Shown one piece after another: positions 1-7,096 of a stretch of DNA of 60,823 bases (its first letter is position 1; every line of letters starts with the position of its first letter). The DNA comes from Mesorhizobium sp. ORS 3324. Lineage in GTDB: Bacteria > Pseudomonadota > Alphaproteobacteria > Rhizobiales > Rhizobiaceae. A model generated the notes under the pieces. The model was not told the DNA's origin, made no database searches, and saw only the letters and a program-made list of their open reading frames with translations. Both the position numbers and the translations under genes were made by a program. The stretch is from assembly GCA_000824825.2 (NCBI GenBank), contig LM655188.1, positions 1-60,823 of the forward strand. Reading direction: 5' to 3'.

Positions 1-17
1 GGCAGGCCAGAGGGGGG
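1..17. repeat. Truncated copy of a short dispersed palindromic repeat
   Basis: The first 17 bases of the window are identical to 59701-59717 and are the reverse complement of 2126-2142 and 59564-59580. This is the edge of an intergenic repeat that continues outside the window. Confidence 0.7.
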
Positions 18-45
18 TGTGAAGGATCACGGCCTTGGCGATCTT

Positions 46-963
46 TTACGCCGCATGCCCTTTCCCGGCCACGACAGCCAAGCCATCGACAGGCTCGCTG
101 CGATCCTGGCGGATGACGGCTTGATCGAGCGACAGGATGGAAAGCCCGCCGGCGGCGAGGACGCGCCGCACATAGCCTTCCGAATGCGCGTAGCGCCGCG
201 TCGGCAGCAAGGCGAAGTCATCACTGCCGGCAAGGGTCTCGACCGAGAACGCGAACAAGCCGTCATCGGCCAGCGCCTCGGCAACCGCCCCGACGAGGCG
301 TTCGAGCGCACCGACATAGATGAACACGTCGGCGGCGACCACGAGGTCGGCTTTCGCGCCGGGTTGAGAGAAACGCTGGAGGTCGGCCTTGGAAAGTCGG
401 TCATAGATGCCCTTGGCGCGCGCCTTGCGCAACATGCCGGCCGAGATATCATAGCCCTCGAGCCGGTCGACAAACGGGCGCAGCCTTTCGCCCATCAGGC
501 CGGTGCCGCAGCCAAGGTCGAGAGCCAACCGAAAACGGCCGGGCGTTGCCATACGGATGGCCCGGTCGAGAACGTCCGGCATCCGGTAGCCGAGTTTCCC
601 GACCAGCGATTCCTCGAAACCATCGGCATAATGATCGAACAGGGTTTCGAGGAAAGCGCTGGGCGGAGCCGCTGCCGCCGGCGCGTGGCCGATCAGTTGC
701 AGCTTGAGCGCCGCGCCCAGCCGGTCCGACGGATCCAGCTTCAGCGCTATCGTCCAGGCATGAACGGCCTGGTCGAGAAGACCTGCGGCCTCCTGCATTT
801 CGCCAAGACGGAACCAGCCTGCCGCCCATTGCGGCGCAAGCTCCAGCGCACCGAGCAAAAGCTCCGCCGCCTGCGCCGGCTCGCCTGAGGCAAGCAGCAT
901 CTCGGCGAAGTCGGCGCGGCGGTCGGCGTTCGAGTCACCGGACGAGGCCTGAAGCGGTTTCAT
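46..963 (-). CDS. TPR-containing class I SAM-dependent methyltransferase
   Basis: This 305-residue protein has a TPR-like helical N-terminus (about residues 15-90, with the TPR-type stretches PAQAAELLLGALELAPQWA and LDQAVHAWTIALKLDPSD). A class I methyltransferase domain follows, with SAM motif I LALDLGCGTGLMG near residue 150 and an acidic motif II region GYDISAGML. The TPR part may bind a protein partner; the substrate cannot be read from sequence. It is transcribed away from the exonuclease gene and shares about 100 bp of upstream DNA with it. The methyltransferase call is firm; the target is unknown. Confidence 0.85.
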   Translation of the reverse strand: MKPLQASSGDSNADRRADFAEMLLASGEPAQAAELLLGALELAPQWAAGWFRLGEMQEAAGLLDQAVHAWTIALKLDPSDRLGAALKLQLIGHAPAAAAPPSAFLETLFDHYADGFEESLVGKLGYRMPDVLDRAIRMATPGRFRLALDLGCGTGLMGERLRPFVDRLEGYDISAGMLRKARAKGIYDRLSKADLQRFSQPGAKADLVVAADVFIYVGALERLVGAVAEALADDGLFAFSVETLAGSDDFALLPTRRYAHSEGYVRRVLAAGGLSILSLDQAVIRQDRSEPVDGLAVVAGKGHAA

Positions 964-975
964 GATCGAAGGATC

Positions 976-997
976 CCACCGGCTTACGAGCCGGTGG
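976..997. other. Small hairpin in the divergent upstream region
   Basis: Nine-base arms CCACCGGCT and AGCCGGTGG flank the loop TACG. The hairpin lies 12 bases upstream of the minus-strand methyltransferase start. It may be a regulatory or 5'-UTR structure or simply a short palindromic repeat. Confidence 0.4.
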
Positions 998-1069
998 CCG
1001 GCTGTAGGACGAGTCAGCAGTCTCTTGCAACAGGCTTCCCGCGCCGAATTTTGCCATTATCTTCAAGCC

Positions 1070-2080
1070 ATGCGCGCCAGCGACCTGCTCAAGCCACGAC
1101 CGGAAGGGCTCTACTGCCCGCCTGGCGATTTCTTCATCGACCCGGTACGGCCGGTGAACCGGGCGCTGATCACGCATGGCCATTCCGACCATGCCCGCTC
1201 GGGCCACCGCTCGGTGCTCGCGACGCGTCAGACGCTCGACATCATGGGGCTGCGTTACGGCGAGGATTTTGCCGGCACGACGCAAGCAGCAGTGCTTGGC
1301 GAGACGATCGAAATCAACGGTGTCTCCGTCAGCTTCCATCCGGCCGGCCATGTGCTGGGCTCAGCGCAGATCTGCGTCGAGCACCAGGGCATGCGGATCG
1401 TTGCCTCAGGCGACTATAAGCGGCAGCAGGACGCGACATGCCTGCCGTTCGAGCCGGTCCCGTGCGATGTCTTCATCACCGAGGCGACCTTCGGCCTGCC
1501 GGTGTTCCGGCATCCGCCGGACAGCGAGGAGATTGCGCGCCTGCTGAAATCGGCAGGGCAATTTCCGGAACGCTCGCATCTGATCGGCGCCTATGCGCTC
1601 GGCAAAGCGCAGCGCGTGATGCGGCTTCTTCGCGATGCCGGCTACGACCGGCCGGTCTATATCCACGGCGCGCTCGCCAAGCTCTCCGAATACTATCAGA
1701 GCCAGGGCATCGATCTCGGCAGATTGGAACCCGCGACGATCGAGGGCGGCGGAAAGGCCGATTTCACCGGCGCCATCGTCGTCGGGCCGCCGGCTGCTTT
1801 CGCCGACCGCTGGGCACGGCGCTTCCCCGACCCGATCGCCTGCTTCGCCTCCGGCTGGATGCGCATCCGCCAGCGCGCCAAGCAAGGCGGCGTCGAGCTG
1901 CCGCTGATCATCTCCGACCATGCCGACTGGGATGAGCTCATCGCCACGATCAAGGAGACGGGCGCGGAAGAAATCTGGGTGACGCATGGCCGCGAGGAGG
2001 CACTGGTGCGCTGGTGCGAGCTGGAGGGCATCGCGGCGCGGCCGCTGCACCTTGTGGGTTATGAGGATGAGGGCGATTGA
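1070..2080 (+). CDS. DNA-ligase-associated exonuclease, MBL-fold (SNM1/CPSF73 type)
   Basis: This 336-residue protein has the metallo-beta-lactamase zinc motif HGHSDHAR near residue 36, then a second metal-binding histidine region (FHPAGHVLGSAQ) and SGDYKRQQD. These are typical of ligase-associated exonucleases related to SNM1 and RNase J-like enzymes. An in-frame ATG exists at 962, but homology starts at MRASDLLKP, so the ATG at 1070 is chosen. The adjacent ATP-dependent DNA ligase on the same strand is the usual partner and points to DNA end processing in repair. The helicase and phosphoesterase often found with this pair are not in the window. Confidence 0.88.
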   Translation: MRASDLLKPRPEGLYCPPGDFFIDPVRPVNRALITHGHSDHARSGHRSVLATRQTLDIMGLRYGEDFAGTTQAAVLGETIEINGVSVSFHPAGHVLGSAQICVEHQGMRIVASGDYKRQQDATCLPFEPVPCDVFITEATFGLPVFRHPPDSEEIARLLKSAGQFPERSHLIGAYALGKAQRVMRLLRDAGYDRPVYIHGALAKLSEYYQSQGIDLGRLEPATIEGGGKADFTGAIVVGPPAAFADRWARRFPDPIACFASGWMRIRQRAKQGGVELPLIISDHADWDELIATIKETGAEEIWVTHGREEALVRWCELEGIAARPLHLVGYEDEGD

Positions 2081-2125
2081 TGGCGTTTTTTGATCCGCTA
2101 ATCGCCAGCGCAGCGGTCCTTCCCA

Positions 2126-2142
2126 CCCCCCTCTGGCCTGCC
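2126..2142. repeat. 17-bp dispersed repeat unit between exonuclease and ligase
   Basis: These bases are the exact reverse complement of window positions 1-17 and 59701-59717. They sit in the 100-bp gap between the exonuclease and ligase genes. Confidence 0.75.
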
Positions 2143-2180
2143 GGGCGCCGGCGTTCGCTATTGGCATGGTCCGCAACGTC

Positions 2181-3782
2181 ATGAACCGCTTTGCCGAGCT
2201 CCTCGACCGACTGGTGCTGACGCCGTCGCGCAACGGCAAGCTGACGCTGCTCACCGATTACTTCCGCAGCGTCGAGGACCCGGACCGCGGGCTGGCGCTG
2301 GCGGCGATCACCGGGGATATGTCGATCGCGGCGGTGAAGCCGGCGATGCTGCGCGCGCTGGTGGTCGAGCGCATGGACCCCGTTCTGTTCGGCTATTCCT
2401 ACGACTATGTCGGTGACCTTGCAGAGACGGTGTCGCTGGTCTGGCCGCAGCCTGCCGGCCACATCCCGAACCACGCGCCGACTCTTGCCGAGGTGGTGGG
2501 CAAGCTGCAGGCGGCTAGCCGCTCCGACGGGCCGCAGGTGCTCGCGAAGCTGCTCGACAGTGCCAGCATCTCGGCGCGCTTCGCCATCATCAAGCTGGTG
2601 ACCGGCGGCTTGCGCATCGGCGTTTCGGCGCGGCTCGCCAAGCAGGCGCTGGCCGATCTCGGTCAGGTCGACATCGCCGAGATCGAGGAGCTCTGGCACG
2701 GGCTGACGCCGCCCTACGCCGAGCTCTTCGCGTGGCTGGAAGGGCGCGCGGAAAAGCCGAAGAGTGCTGCGCTCGCATTGTTCCGGCCGGTGATGCTTTC
2801 CAACGCCGTCGACGACGGCGATCTGGAAAAGCTCGATCCGGCCGACTATGCGGCGGAGTGGAAATGGGACGGCATCCGCGTGCAGGCGGTGTGCGAAGGC
2901 GGAATCCGCCGGCTCTATTCGCGCACCGGCGACGATGTCTCCGGCGCCTTCCCGGACCTTGCGGCGGCGATGGATTTCGAGGCCACGCTCGACGGCGAGC
3001 TGCTGGTCGGCGACCCACGGGAGGCGACAGGGACGTTCTCGGACCTGCAGCAGCGGCTGAACCGCAAGAGCGTGTCGCAGAAGGTCCAGCAGCAATATCC
3101 GGCCTTCATGCGCTGCTACGATGCGCTGCAGATCGCCGGCGAGGATCTGCGCGGCCTTCCCTTCGCCCAGCGCCGAAGCCGGCTCGAGACCTTCGTCGGG
3201 GCGCTCGACCCCGGCCGCTTCGACTTGTCGCCGCTCGTCGAATTCCCGGATTGGGAGGCGCTGGAGCGGCTGCGCCAGGCGCCGCCGCATCCGATCATCG
3301 AAGGGGTGATGCTGAAGCGCTGGGATTCGCCTTATCTCGCCGGCCGGCCGAAAGGTCCCTGGTTCAAGTGGAAACGCGATCCGCACACGGTCGACGCGGT
3401 GCTGATGTATGCGCAGCGCGGCCATGGCAAGCGCTCGAGCTTCTATTCCGACTACACGTTCGGCGTCTGGTCCGGGCCGGAAGGCGCGGAAGAGCTCGTG
3501 CCGGTCGGCAAGGCCTATTTCGGCTTCACCGACGAGGAATTGCGGCAGATCGACAAATATGTCCGCGACAACACGATCGAGCGCTTCGGGCCGGTGCGCT
3601 CGGTGCGCGCCGACCGCAACAACGGCCTGGTGCTCGAAGTCGCCTTCGAAGGCCTCAACCGCTCGACCCGGCACAAATCGGGCGTCGCGATGCGCTTTCC
3701 CCGCGTCTCGCGGCTGCGCTGGGACAAGCCGGCCGCCGAAGCCGACCGCATCGAAACGCTGCAGGCGCTGCTGGACCGCTAA
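2181..3782 (+). CDS. ATP-dependent DNA ligase (cisplatin/LigC-like bacterial type)
   Basis: This 533-residue enzyme is expected to seal DNA nicks using ATP through a lysyl-AMP intermediate. It has an N-terminal helical domain (RFAELLDRLVLTPSRNGKL). The nucleotidyltransferase motif I EWKWDGIR places the adenylated lysine near residue 230. Motif IV-like LKRWDSPY and motif V-like KGPWFKWKRDP follow, then a C-terminal OB-fold. The frame opens at ATG 2166, but MNRFAELLDRL at 2181 fits the family better. It pairs with the upstream exonuclease, suggesting an accessory repair or end-joining role distinct from the replicative NAD-dependent LigA. Confidence 0.92.
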   Translation: MNRFAELLDRLVLTPSRNGKLTLLTDYFRSVEDPDRGLALAAITGDMSIAAVKPAMLRALVVERMDPVLFGYSYDYVGDLAETVSLVWPQPAGHIPNHAPTLAEVVGKLQAASRSDGPQVLAKLLDSASISARFAIIKLVTGGLRIGVSARLAKQALADLGQVDIAEIEELWHGLTPPYAELFAWLEGRAEKPKSAALALFRPVMLSNAVDDGDLEKLDPADYAAEWKWDGIRVQAVCEGGIRRLYSRTGDDVSGAFPDLAAAMDFEATLDGELLVGDPREATGTFSDLQQRLNRKSVSQKVQQQYPAFMRCYDALQIAGEDLRGLPFAQRRSRLETFVGALDPGRFDLSPLVEFPDWEALERLRQAPPHPIIEGVMLKRWDSPYLAGRPKGPWFKWKRDPHTVDAVLMYAQRGHGKRSSFYSDYTFGVWSGPEGAEELVPVGKAYFGFTDEELRQIDKYVRDNTIERFGPVRSVRADRNNGLVLEVAFEGLNRSTRHKSGVAMRFPRVSRLRWDKPAAEADRIETLQALLDR

Positions 3783-3784
3783 CT

Positions 3785-4975
3785 CTATTCCGCGATCGAA
3801 ACGCGGATTTCGTAGATGTCGACCGACTTGCCCTGCTTGTCGAAGTCGGAATTGATGGCGATGGTGCCGGCGGCGCCCGGGCGCTTGTTCGGGAACTGCA
3901 CGTCGAACAGATATTCGTTGCGCTCATGGTCGACGGCATAGCGCTTGCGACCGCAATCGCCGAGTTCGGCGAAATTGCAGTCGACCGAGATCTGCGTCTC
4001 CTTGCCCTCTTCCGAGCGGGCGATGACGTCGAACATGGCGTGCTTGCCGGCAAGCTTTTCCAGCACGCCCTGCCCGACGTCGAAGGCAATCGCCGAGCCC
4101 GACGCGCCGGAGCGGATGCGCAGGAACTGGCCGGTGTCGTCCTTCATTACGTCGGCGCCGGCGTCGGACGGCGTGCTGACATGGGTCGGATCGCTGGGCG
4201 AGAAGACGTTGATCCAGTTCTTCGACTGGTCCGCCTCGCCCGGCTTTTGCGGCGAGCCTGTGTCGGCCTGCGAGGAGTCCTCCCCTTCCAGCGTCGGAGG
4301 CGGTTCGGGCGGACCAGTATCGAGTTGGGCCGCCGTCTTGAAGACGCCGGTCTGCTTGGCGAAGTAAAGGCCGATGCCGGCGGCCGCAAGAAGCGTCGCC
4401 ACCACGAAGATTGCCGTCAGCGGCAGGCGGCGTCCCCTGATCCGTCGCTCGTCGCGATCCGGCGTCACCTCGGCACCGTTGCCGACGGGTGCCCCCGGCG
4501 AATCGTCAAGGCTTGGCGCGGTGGGCAGCGCCGTCTCGTCGGGCATGATGTCGGGCACGACGGGCAGCACGCGCGAGCGCGGCGCATCCGAGGCGTCGGG
4601 CTGCACCGGACCGTCGACGCTGATCGATGGCGACGGCGGGGCTGGGGCCTGCCGTGGTGCATCCACCGACGGCGCGAACGATCGGGTCGGCGTGTCGATC
4701 GCGGGAGCCGGCGCAGGGTTGTCGGCGGACGCAGCGCTCTCCTGCGGGAGCGTGACGTCCGGAACGGCCGGCAGGAATTCGGATTCGATCTCGGCGATCT
4801 TGGCCTGCACCGCCTTGCGGCGATTGATGGCGGCCTCCACCGTCACATTCGGATTGGCCTGCAGGACACGATCCAGCGCGGCAAAGGCCGAGCGATAGAC
4901 CTTCTCGCGAAACGCCCGGTCCTCGGCATTGCCTTTCTCGAAGGCGTTGCGGATCGCTTTTTCGATGGCGTCCAA
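3785..4975 (-). CDS. Single-pass membrane protein of unknown function
   Basis: This 396-residue protein is not a family I can name. It has a charged helical N-terminus (residues 1-70), a long Pro/Ala/Asp-rich linker (about 71-180), one transmembrane helix around 184-205 (PLTAIFVVATLLAAAGIGL), and a C-terminal periplasmic region of about 190 residues. That region contains FLRIRSGASGSAIAFDVGQ and ends KQGKSVDIYEIRVSIAE. The stop lies 2 bases from the converging ligase stop. The layout (cytoplasmic helical part, flexible linker, periplasmic beta-rich domain) resembles conserved rhizobial envelope proteins. Confidence 0.75.
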   Translation of the reverse strand: MDAIEKAIRNAFEKGNAEDRAFREKVYRSAFAALDRVLQANPNVTVEAAINRRKAVQAKIAEIESEFLPAVPDVTLPQESAASADNPAPAPAIDTPTRSFAPSVDAPRQAPAPPSPSISVDGPVQPDASDAPRSRVLPVVPDIMPDETALPTAPSLDDSPGAPVGNGAEVTPDRDERRIRGRRLPLTAIFVVATLLAAAGIGLYFAKQTGVFKTAAQLDTGPPEPPPTLEGEDSSQADTGSPQKPGEADQSKNWINVFSPSDPTHVSTPSDAGADVMKDDTGQFLRIRSGASGSAIAFDVGQGVLEKLAGKHAMFDVIARSEEGKETQISVDCNFAELGDCGRKRYAVDHERNEYLFDVQFPNKRPGAAGTIAINSDFDKQGKSVDIYEIRVSIAE

Positions 4976-5060
4976 GCGAGCTCCCTCTGCGCGCGTTCGC
5001 TCACACTTGCTTGACCGTTAGCCGCAGACGACCAACCAATCAACGGGCGGGCGGCTGGCT

Positions 5061-5168
5061 AGAGCGGGTTCACCGTTTCACGAAACGCAGAACCGCTCTA
5101 TCTCTCTTTGCTCTGACGCAATTCCGGACGGAAAACCGTTTCACACTTTTCCTGGAATTGCTCAAGCC
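5061..5168. repeat. About 105-bp dispersed intergenic repeat, copy 1
   Basis: This copy is highly similar to 33626-33730. It holds two nested dyads: AGAGCGG-GTTC with GAACCGCTCT in the first third, and GCAATTCC with GGAATTGC across the remainder. It has no coding potential. Two copies in one window suggest a family found across the genome, possibly a small non-autonomous mobile or folding element. Confidence 0.8.
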
Positions 5169-5427
5169 GACGCATCCCAAAGCCCATTTCGTCGTTTTTT
5201 GCTGAAGAATCAACATTTTTGTCACCGCCGCCGGATCGGCCTGGGCGGCGACATGCCAGCCGCCACCTCGCCAGCGAGCTTGCAGCCGCAGCCGTCGACC
5301 GCCGCCGTGCGGCAGCCGCCGAACGGAATTGCCGTACATCGCCGCCGGATTTCGCCGCCAGCCATCTTGAATTAGCTTTCGGTTGAGTCTATCAACCGGC
5401 GCATCTTGGAAGCCAGTCGCTTCCCGG

Positions 5428-5503
5428 GCCGCTTTAGCTCAGTTGGTAGAGCACGTCATTCGTAATGATGGGGTCGCGTGTTCGAGTCACGCAAGCGGCA
5501 CCA
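5428..5503 (+). tRNA. tRNA-Thr (anticodon CGU)
   Basis: The 76-base gene folds into a full cloverleaf. The acceptor GCCGCTT pairs with AAGCGGC, the D-stem GCTC with GAGC, the anticodon stem CGTCA with TGATG around the loop TTCGTAA, and the T-stem GCGTG with CACGC. The anticodon CGT is at 5461-5463 and reads the ACG threonine codon. The CCA end is encoded at 5501-5503. Confidence 0.97.
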
Positions 5504-5642
5504 AATTTCTCCTGTTATTTCAGCGCATTATCTTTTCGTTGAACCCCTCACACCGCAATCAGGTTGCGGCGGGAGGGCATCCCCAAGCAGCCTTTGGGGG
5601 CGACAGGCGGGCGCCAAGCCAGCCTCACAGCAGCCACAATAG

Positions 5643-5683
5643 AAAAAGGCCGTCCCAGGCAAATGCGGATGGAGCGGCCTTTT
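5643..5683 (-). terminator. Rho-independent terminator (probably bidirectional)
   Basis: Arms AAAAGGCCG (5644-5652) and CGGCCTTTT (5675-5683) flank a 22-base loop. On the minus strand the stem is followed by a T run. It lies 17 bases downstream of the small exported protein that ends at 5701, so it best ends that unit; it could also act on read-through from the tRNA. Confidence 0.65.
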
Positions 5684-5700
5684 CACAACACGGGGTAATC

Positions 5701-5982
5701 TCAATAAGTTGTTTTTGGCGCGGTCGTCGTTGGAGCCGCTGTCTTGGAAGCTGAAGCCTTCGCGGCGCGTTTCTTGTGCTTCACCGGGCACTTGTGCGTC
5801 TTGGTCGGCTTGCAGGTCTTCTTCTTGGCAGCAGTCTTCTTCGGAGCAGCCTTCGCCGGAGCAGTGGTGGTCGTCGAGGCAGCCGGAGCGGTGGTGCTCG
5901 TGGCGGCGGCGTTGCCGAGAACCGGCATCGAGAAAGCCAGCGCGACCGCTAGGCTGAGAACGGATAGGAGGGACTTTTTCAT
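5701..5982 (-). CDS. Small exported Lys/Ala/Thr-rich protein
   Basis: This 93-residue protein has a clear Sec signal peptide (MKKSLLSVLSLAVALAFS, cleavage near GNAAA). The mature part is low-complexity and rich in Thr, Ala, Pro and Lys, with a central basic segment carrying two cysteines (TCKPTKTHKCPVKHKKR). No enzyme motif is visible. It overlaps the upstream small exported protein by 4 bases (ATGA), so the two are translationally coupled. A positively charged envelope protein is a reasonable description; no function can be assigned. Confidence 0.7.
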   Translation of the reverse strand: MKKSLLSVLSLAVALAFSMPVLGNAAATSTTAPAASTTTTAPAKAAPKKTAAKKKTCKPTKTHKCPVKHKKRAAKASASKTAAPTTTAPKTTY

Positions 5983-6323
5983 GGCTTTTTCTCCTTGCTG
6001 TGCAGGTCGCTTTTGGGTGTCACTGCATCGGGATCGATCGGCGTCACGCCAAGCAGCTTCAAAGCATTTGCGAGCATTCGCATTCCCTGTGCCTGCTTCT
6101 TGTTGGCGCAGAAGCGGTTTCCCTTTCTTTGCAGTGCTTTCGCCGCAGTGACCTGCGTTGCTGCGGCATGAGTTTTGAGGGCTTCGTCAACCTGGCGGCT
6201 GAGATTGGCGCAGCGCTCCGTCCGGGTCAGTGGCGTGCCCTCTGCGTTAGGGGCTCCCGCCACGGCCGCGATGAGCGACATGCAGAGCAACGCACCCGTC
6301 GATCTGATCGAGAATCTTTGCAT
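5979..6323 (-). CDS. Small exported protein of unknown function
   Basis: This 114-residue protein starts with a signal sequence (RSTGALLCMSLIAAVAGA). The mature domain is mostly alpha-helical, with two cysteines (RCANLS and RFCANKK) that could form a disulfide. Its 3' end overlaps the next gene's start by 4 bases. Together they form a two-gene exported-protein operon next to the tRNA. The upstream 248 bp (6324-6571) shows no gene or clear structure. Confidence 0.65.
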   Translation of the reverse strand: MQRFSIRSTGALLCMSLIAAVAGAPNAEGTPLTRTERCANLSRQVDEALKTHAAATQVTAAKALQRKGNRFCANKKQAQGMRMLANALKLLGVTPIDPDAVTPKSDLHSKEKKP

Positions 6324-6571
6324 CGCTTGTCGCCAATCCGAACAAGTGCTGCAGTGCTGCAGCCGATGAATGACCCTCTCCAGTCGACTCTACGCTTGAA
6401 TGATTTCTGGAGTTTTTCTGGTGTGTTTCTGAATTGTGTCTGAGGCCGCACGGAGAGCCCGCACAGCGCGTTGCGTGACCCATCGGCGAGCGCAAGCCGG
6501 CGAAAACAATATGAGGTGCGCCAAGGGGTTGAAGCTCGCCCGATCGGCCGCGGGGCGGAGTACAGCGGCTC

Positions 6572-7096
6572 TCAGGCCGGCTGTCTGTTCCCGTCAGTTC
6601 GCCCATCGTATGATGCGGCTATGTCCGTCAGCCAATCGACCAAGCTCTGCGTAAAGCTGCGTGGCGCAAGGATGTCGCAGGCGTCGGCTCCAGTACGCAA
6701 CAATAGCACCGGCACATGATGGAAACCGGTCTGCAATGCGCTCCCCGGCCTCGCTTGCGGCGACTCCCAGTCGATCGCCACGCAAGCCTTGAGAATGTCG
6801 AAAGTGCGAGGCCCGCTGAGCCTCAGCCGCATCCGGCCTTCGCCGAGCGACACCGAACAGCCGAGCGCGGGATCGATCGACAAGCGCGGCTGCGATTCAT
6901 CCTCACCAATCAGCCAGAACCGGCGCGGCGCGATGCGAACCGCGAGCCATGCACCGACGGGCACCGCCTCGCCGAAAGCCGCCGGCAGCGCGGCATCCAG
7001 CTGGCGCGATAGCTCGGCTTCGAATGCCGCTTGCGTTTCGGGCCAAGCCTCGACCTGGAGGATCGTGCAAGCCCCGACGGATATGGTTTCAGCCAT
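6572..7096 (-). CDS. soxG: Sarcosine oxidase, gamma subunit
   Basis: This 174-residue protein is the gamma subunit of heterotetrameric sarcosine oxidase, a fold related to the C-terminal folate-binding domain of the alpha subunit. Recognisable stretches are ILQVEAWPET, RFWLIGEDE, GRMRLRLSGPRTFDILKACVAID, TGFHHVPVLLLR and SFTQSLVDWL. The frame is open to 7141, but MAETISVGACTI at 7096 is the natural start and overlaps the soxA stop by 8 bases. It is the last gene of the soxBDAG order. Confidence 0.9.
   Translation of the reverse strand: MAETISVGACTILQVEAWPETQAAFEAELSRQLDAALPAAFGEAVPVGAWLAVRIAPRRFWLIGEDESQPRLSIDPALGCSVSLGEGRMRLRLSGPRTFDILKACVAIDWESPQARPGSALQTGFHHVPVLLLRTGADACDILAPRSFTQSLVDWLTDIAASYDGRTDGNRQPA

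Noticed and set aside
2732..5014. 760-codon plus frame across the ligase and the following gene
   Set aside because: Runs out of frame through the ligase and antisense through the membrane protein; Arg-rich low-complexity translation.
5070..5339. Minus-strand 89-codon ORF over the dispersed repeat
   Set aside because: It crosses the repeat, and the other copy of the repeat gives a different, interrupted frame; no ribosome site.
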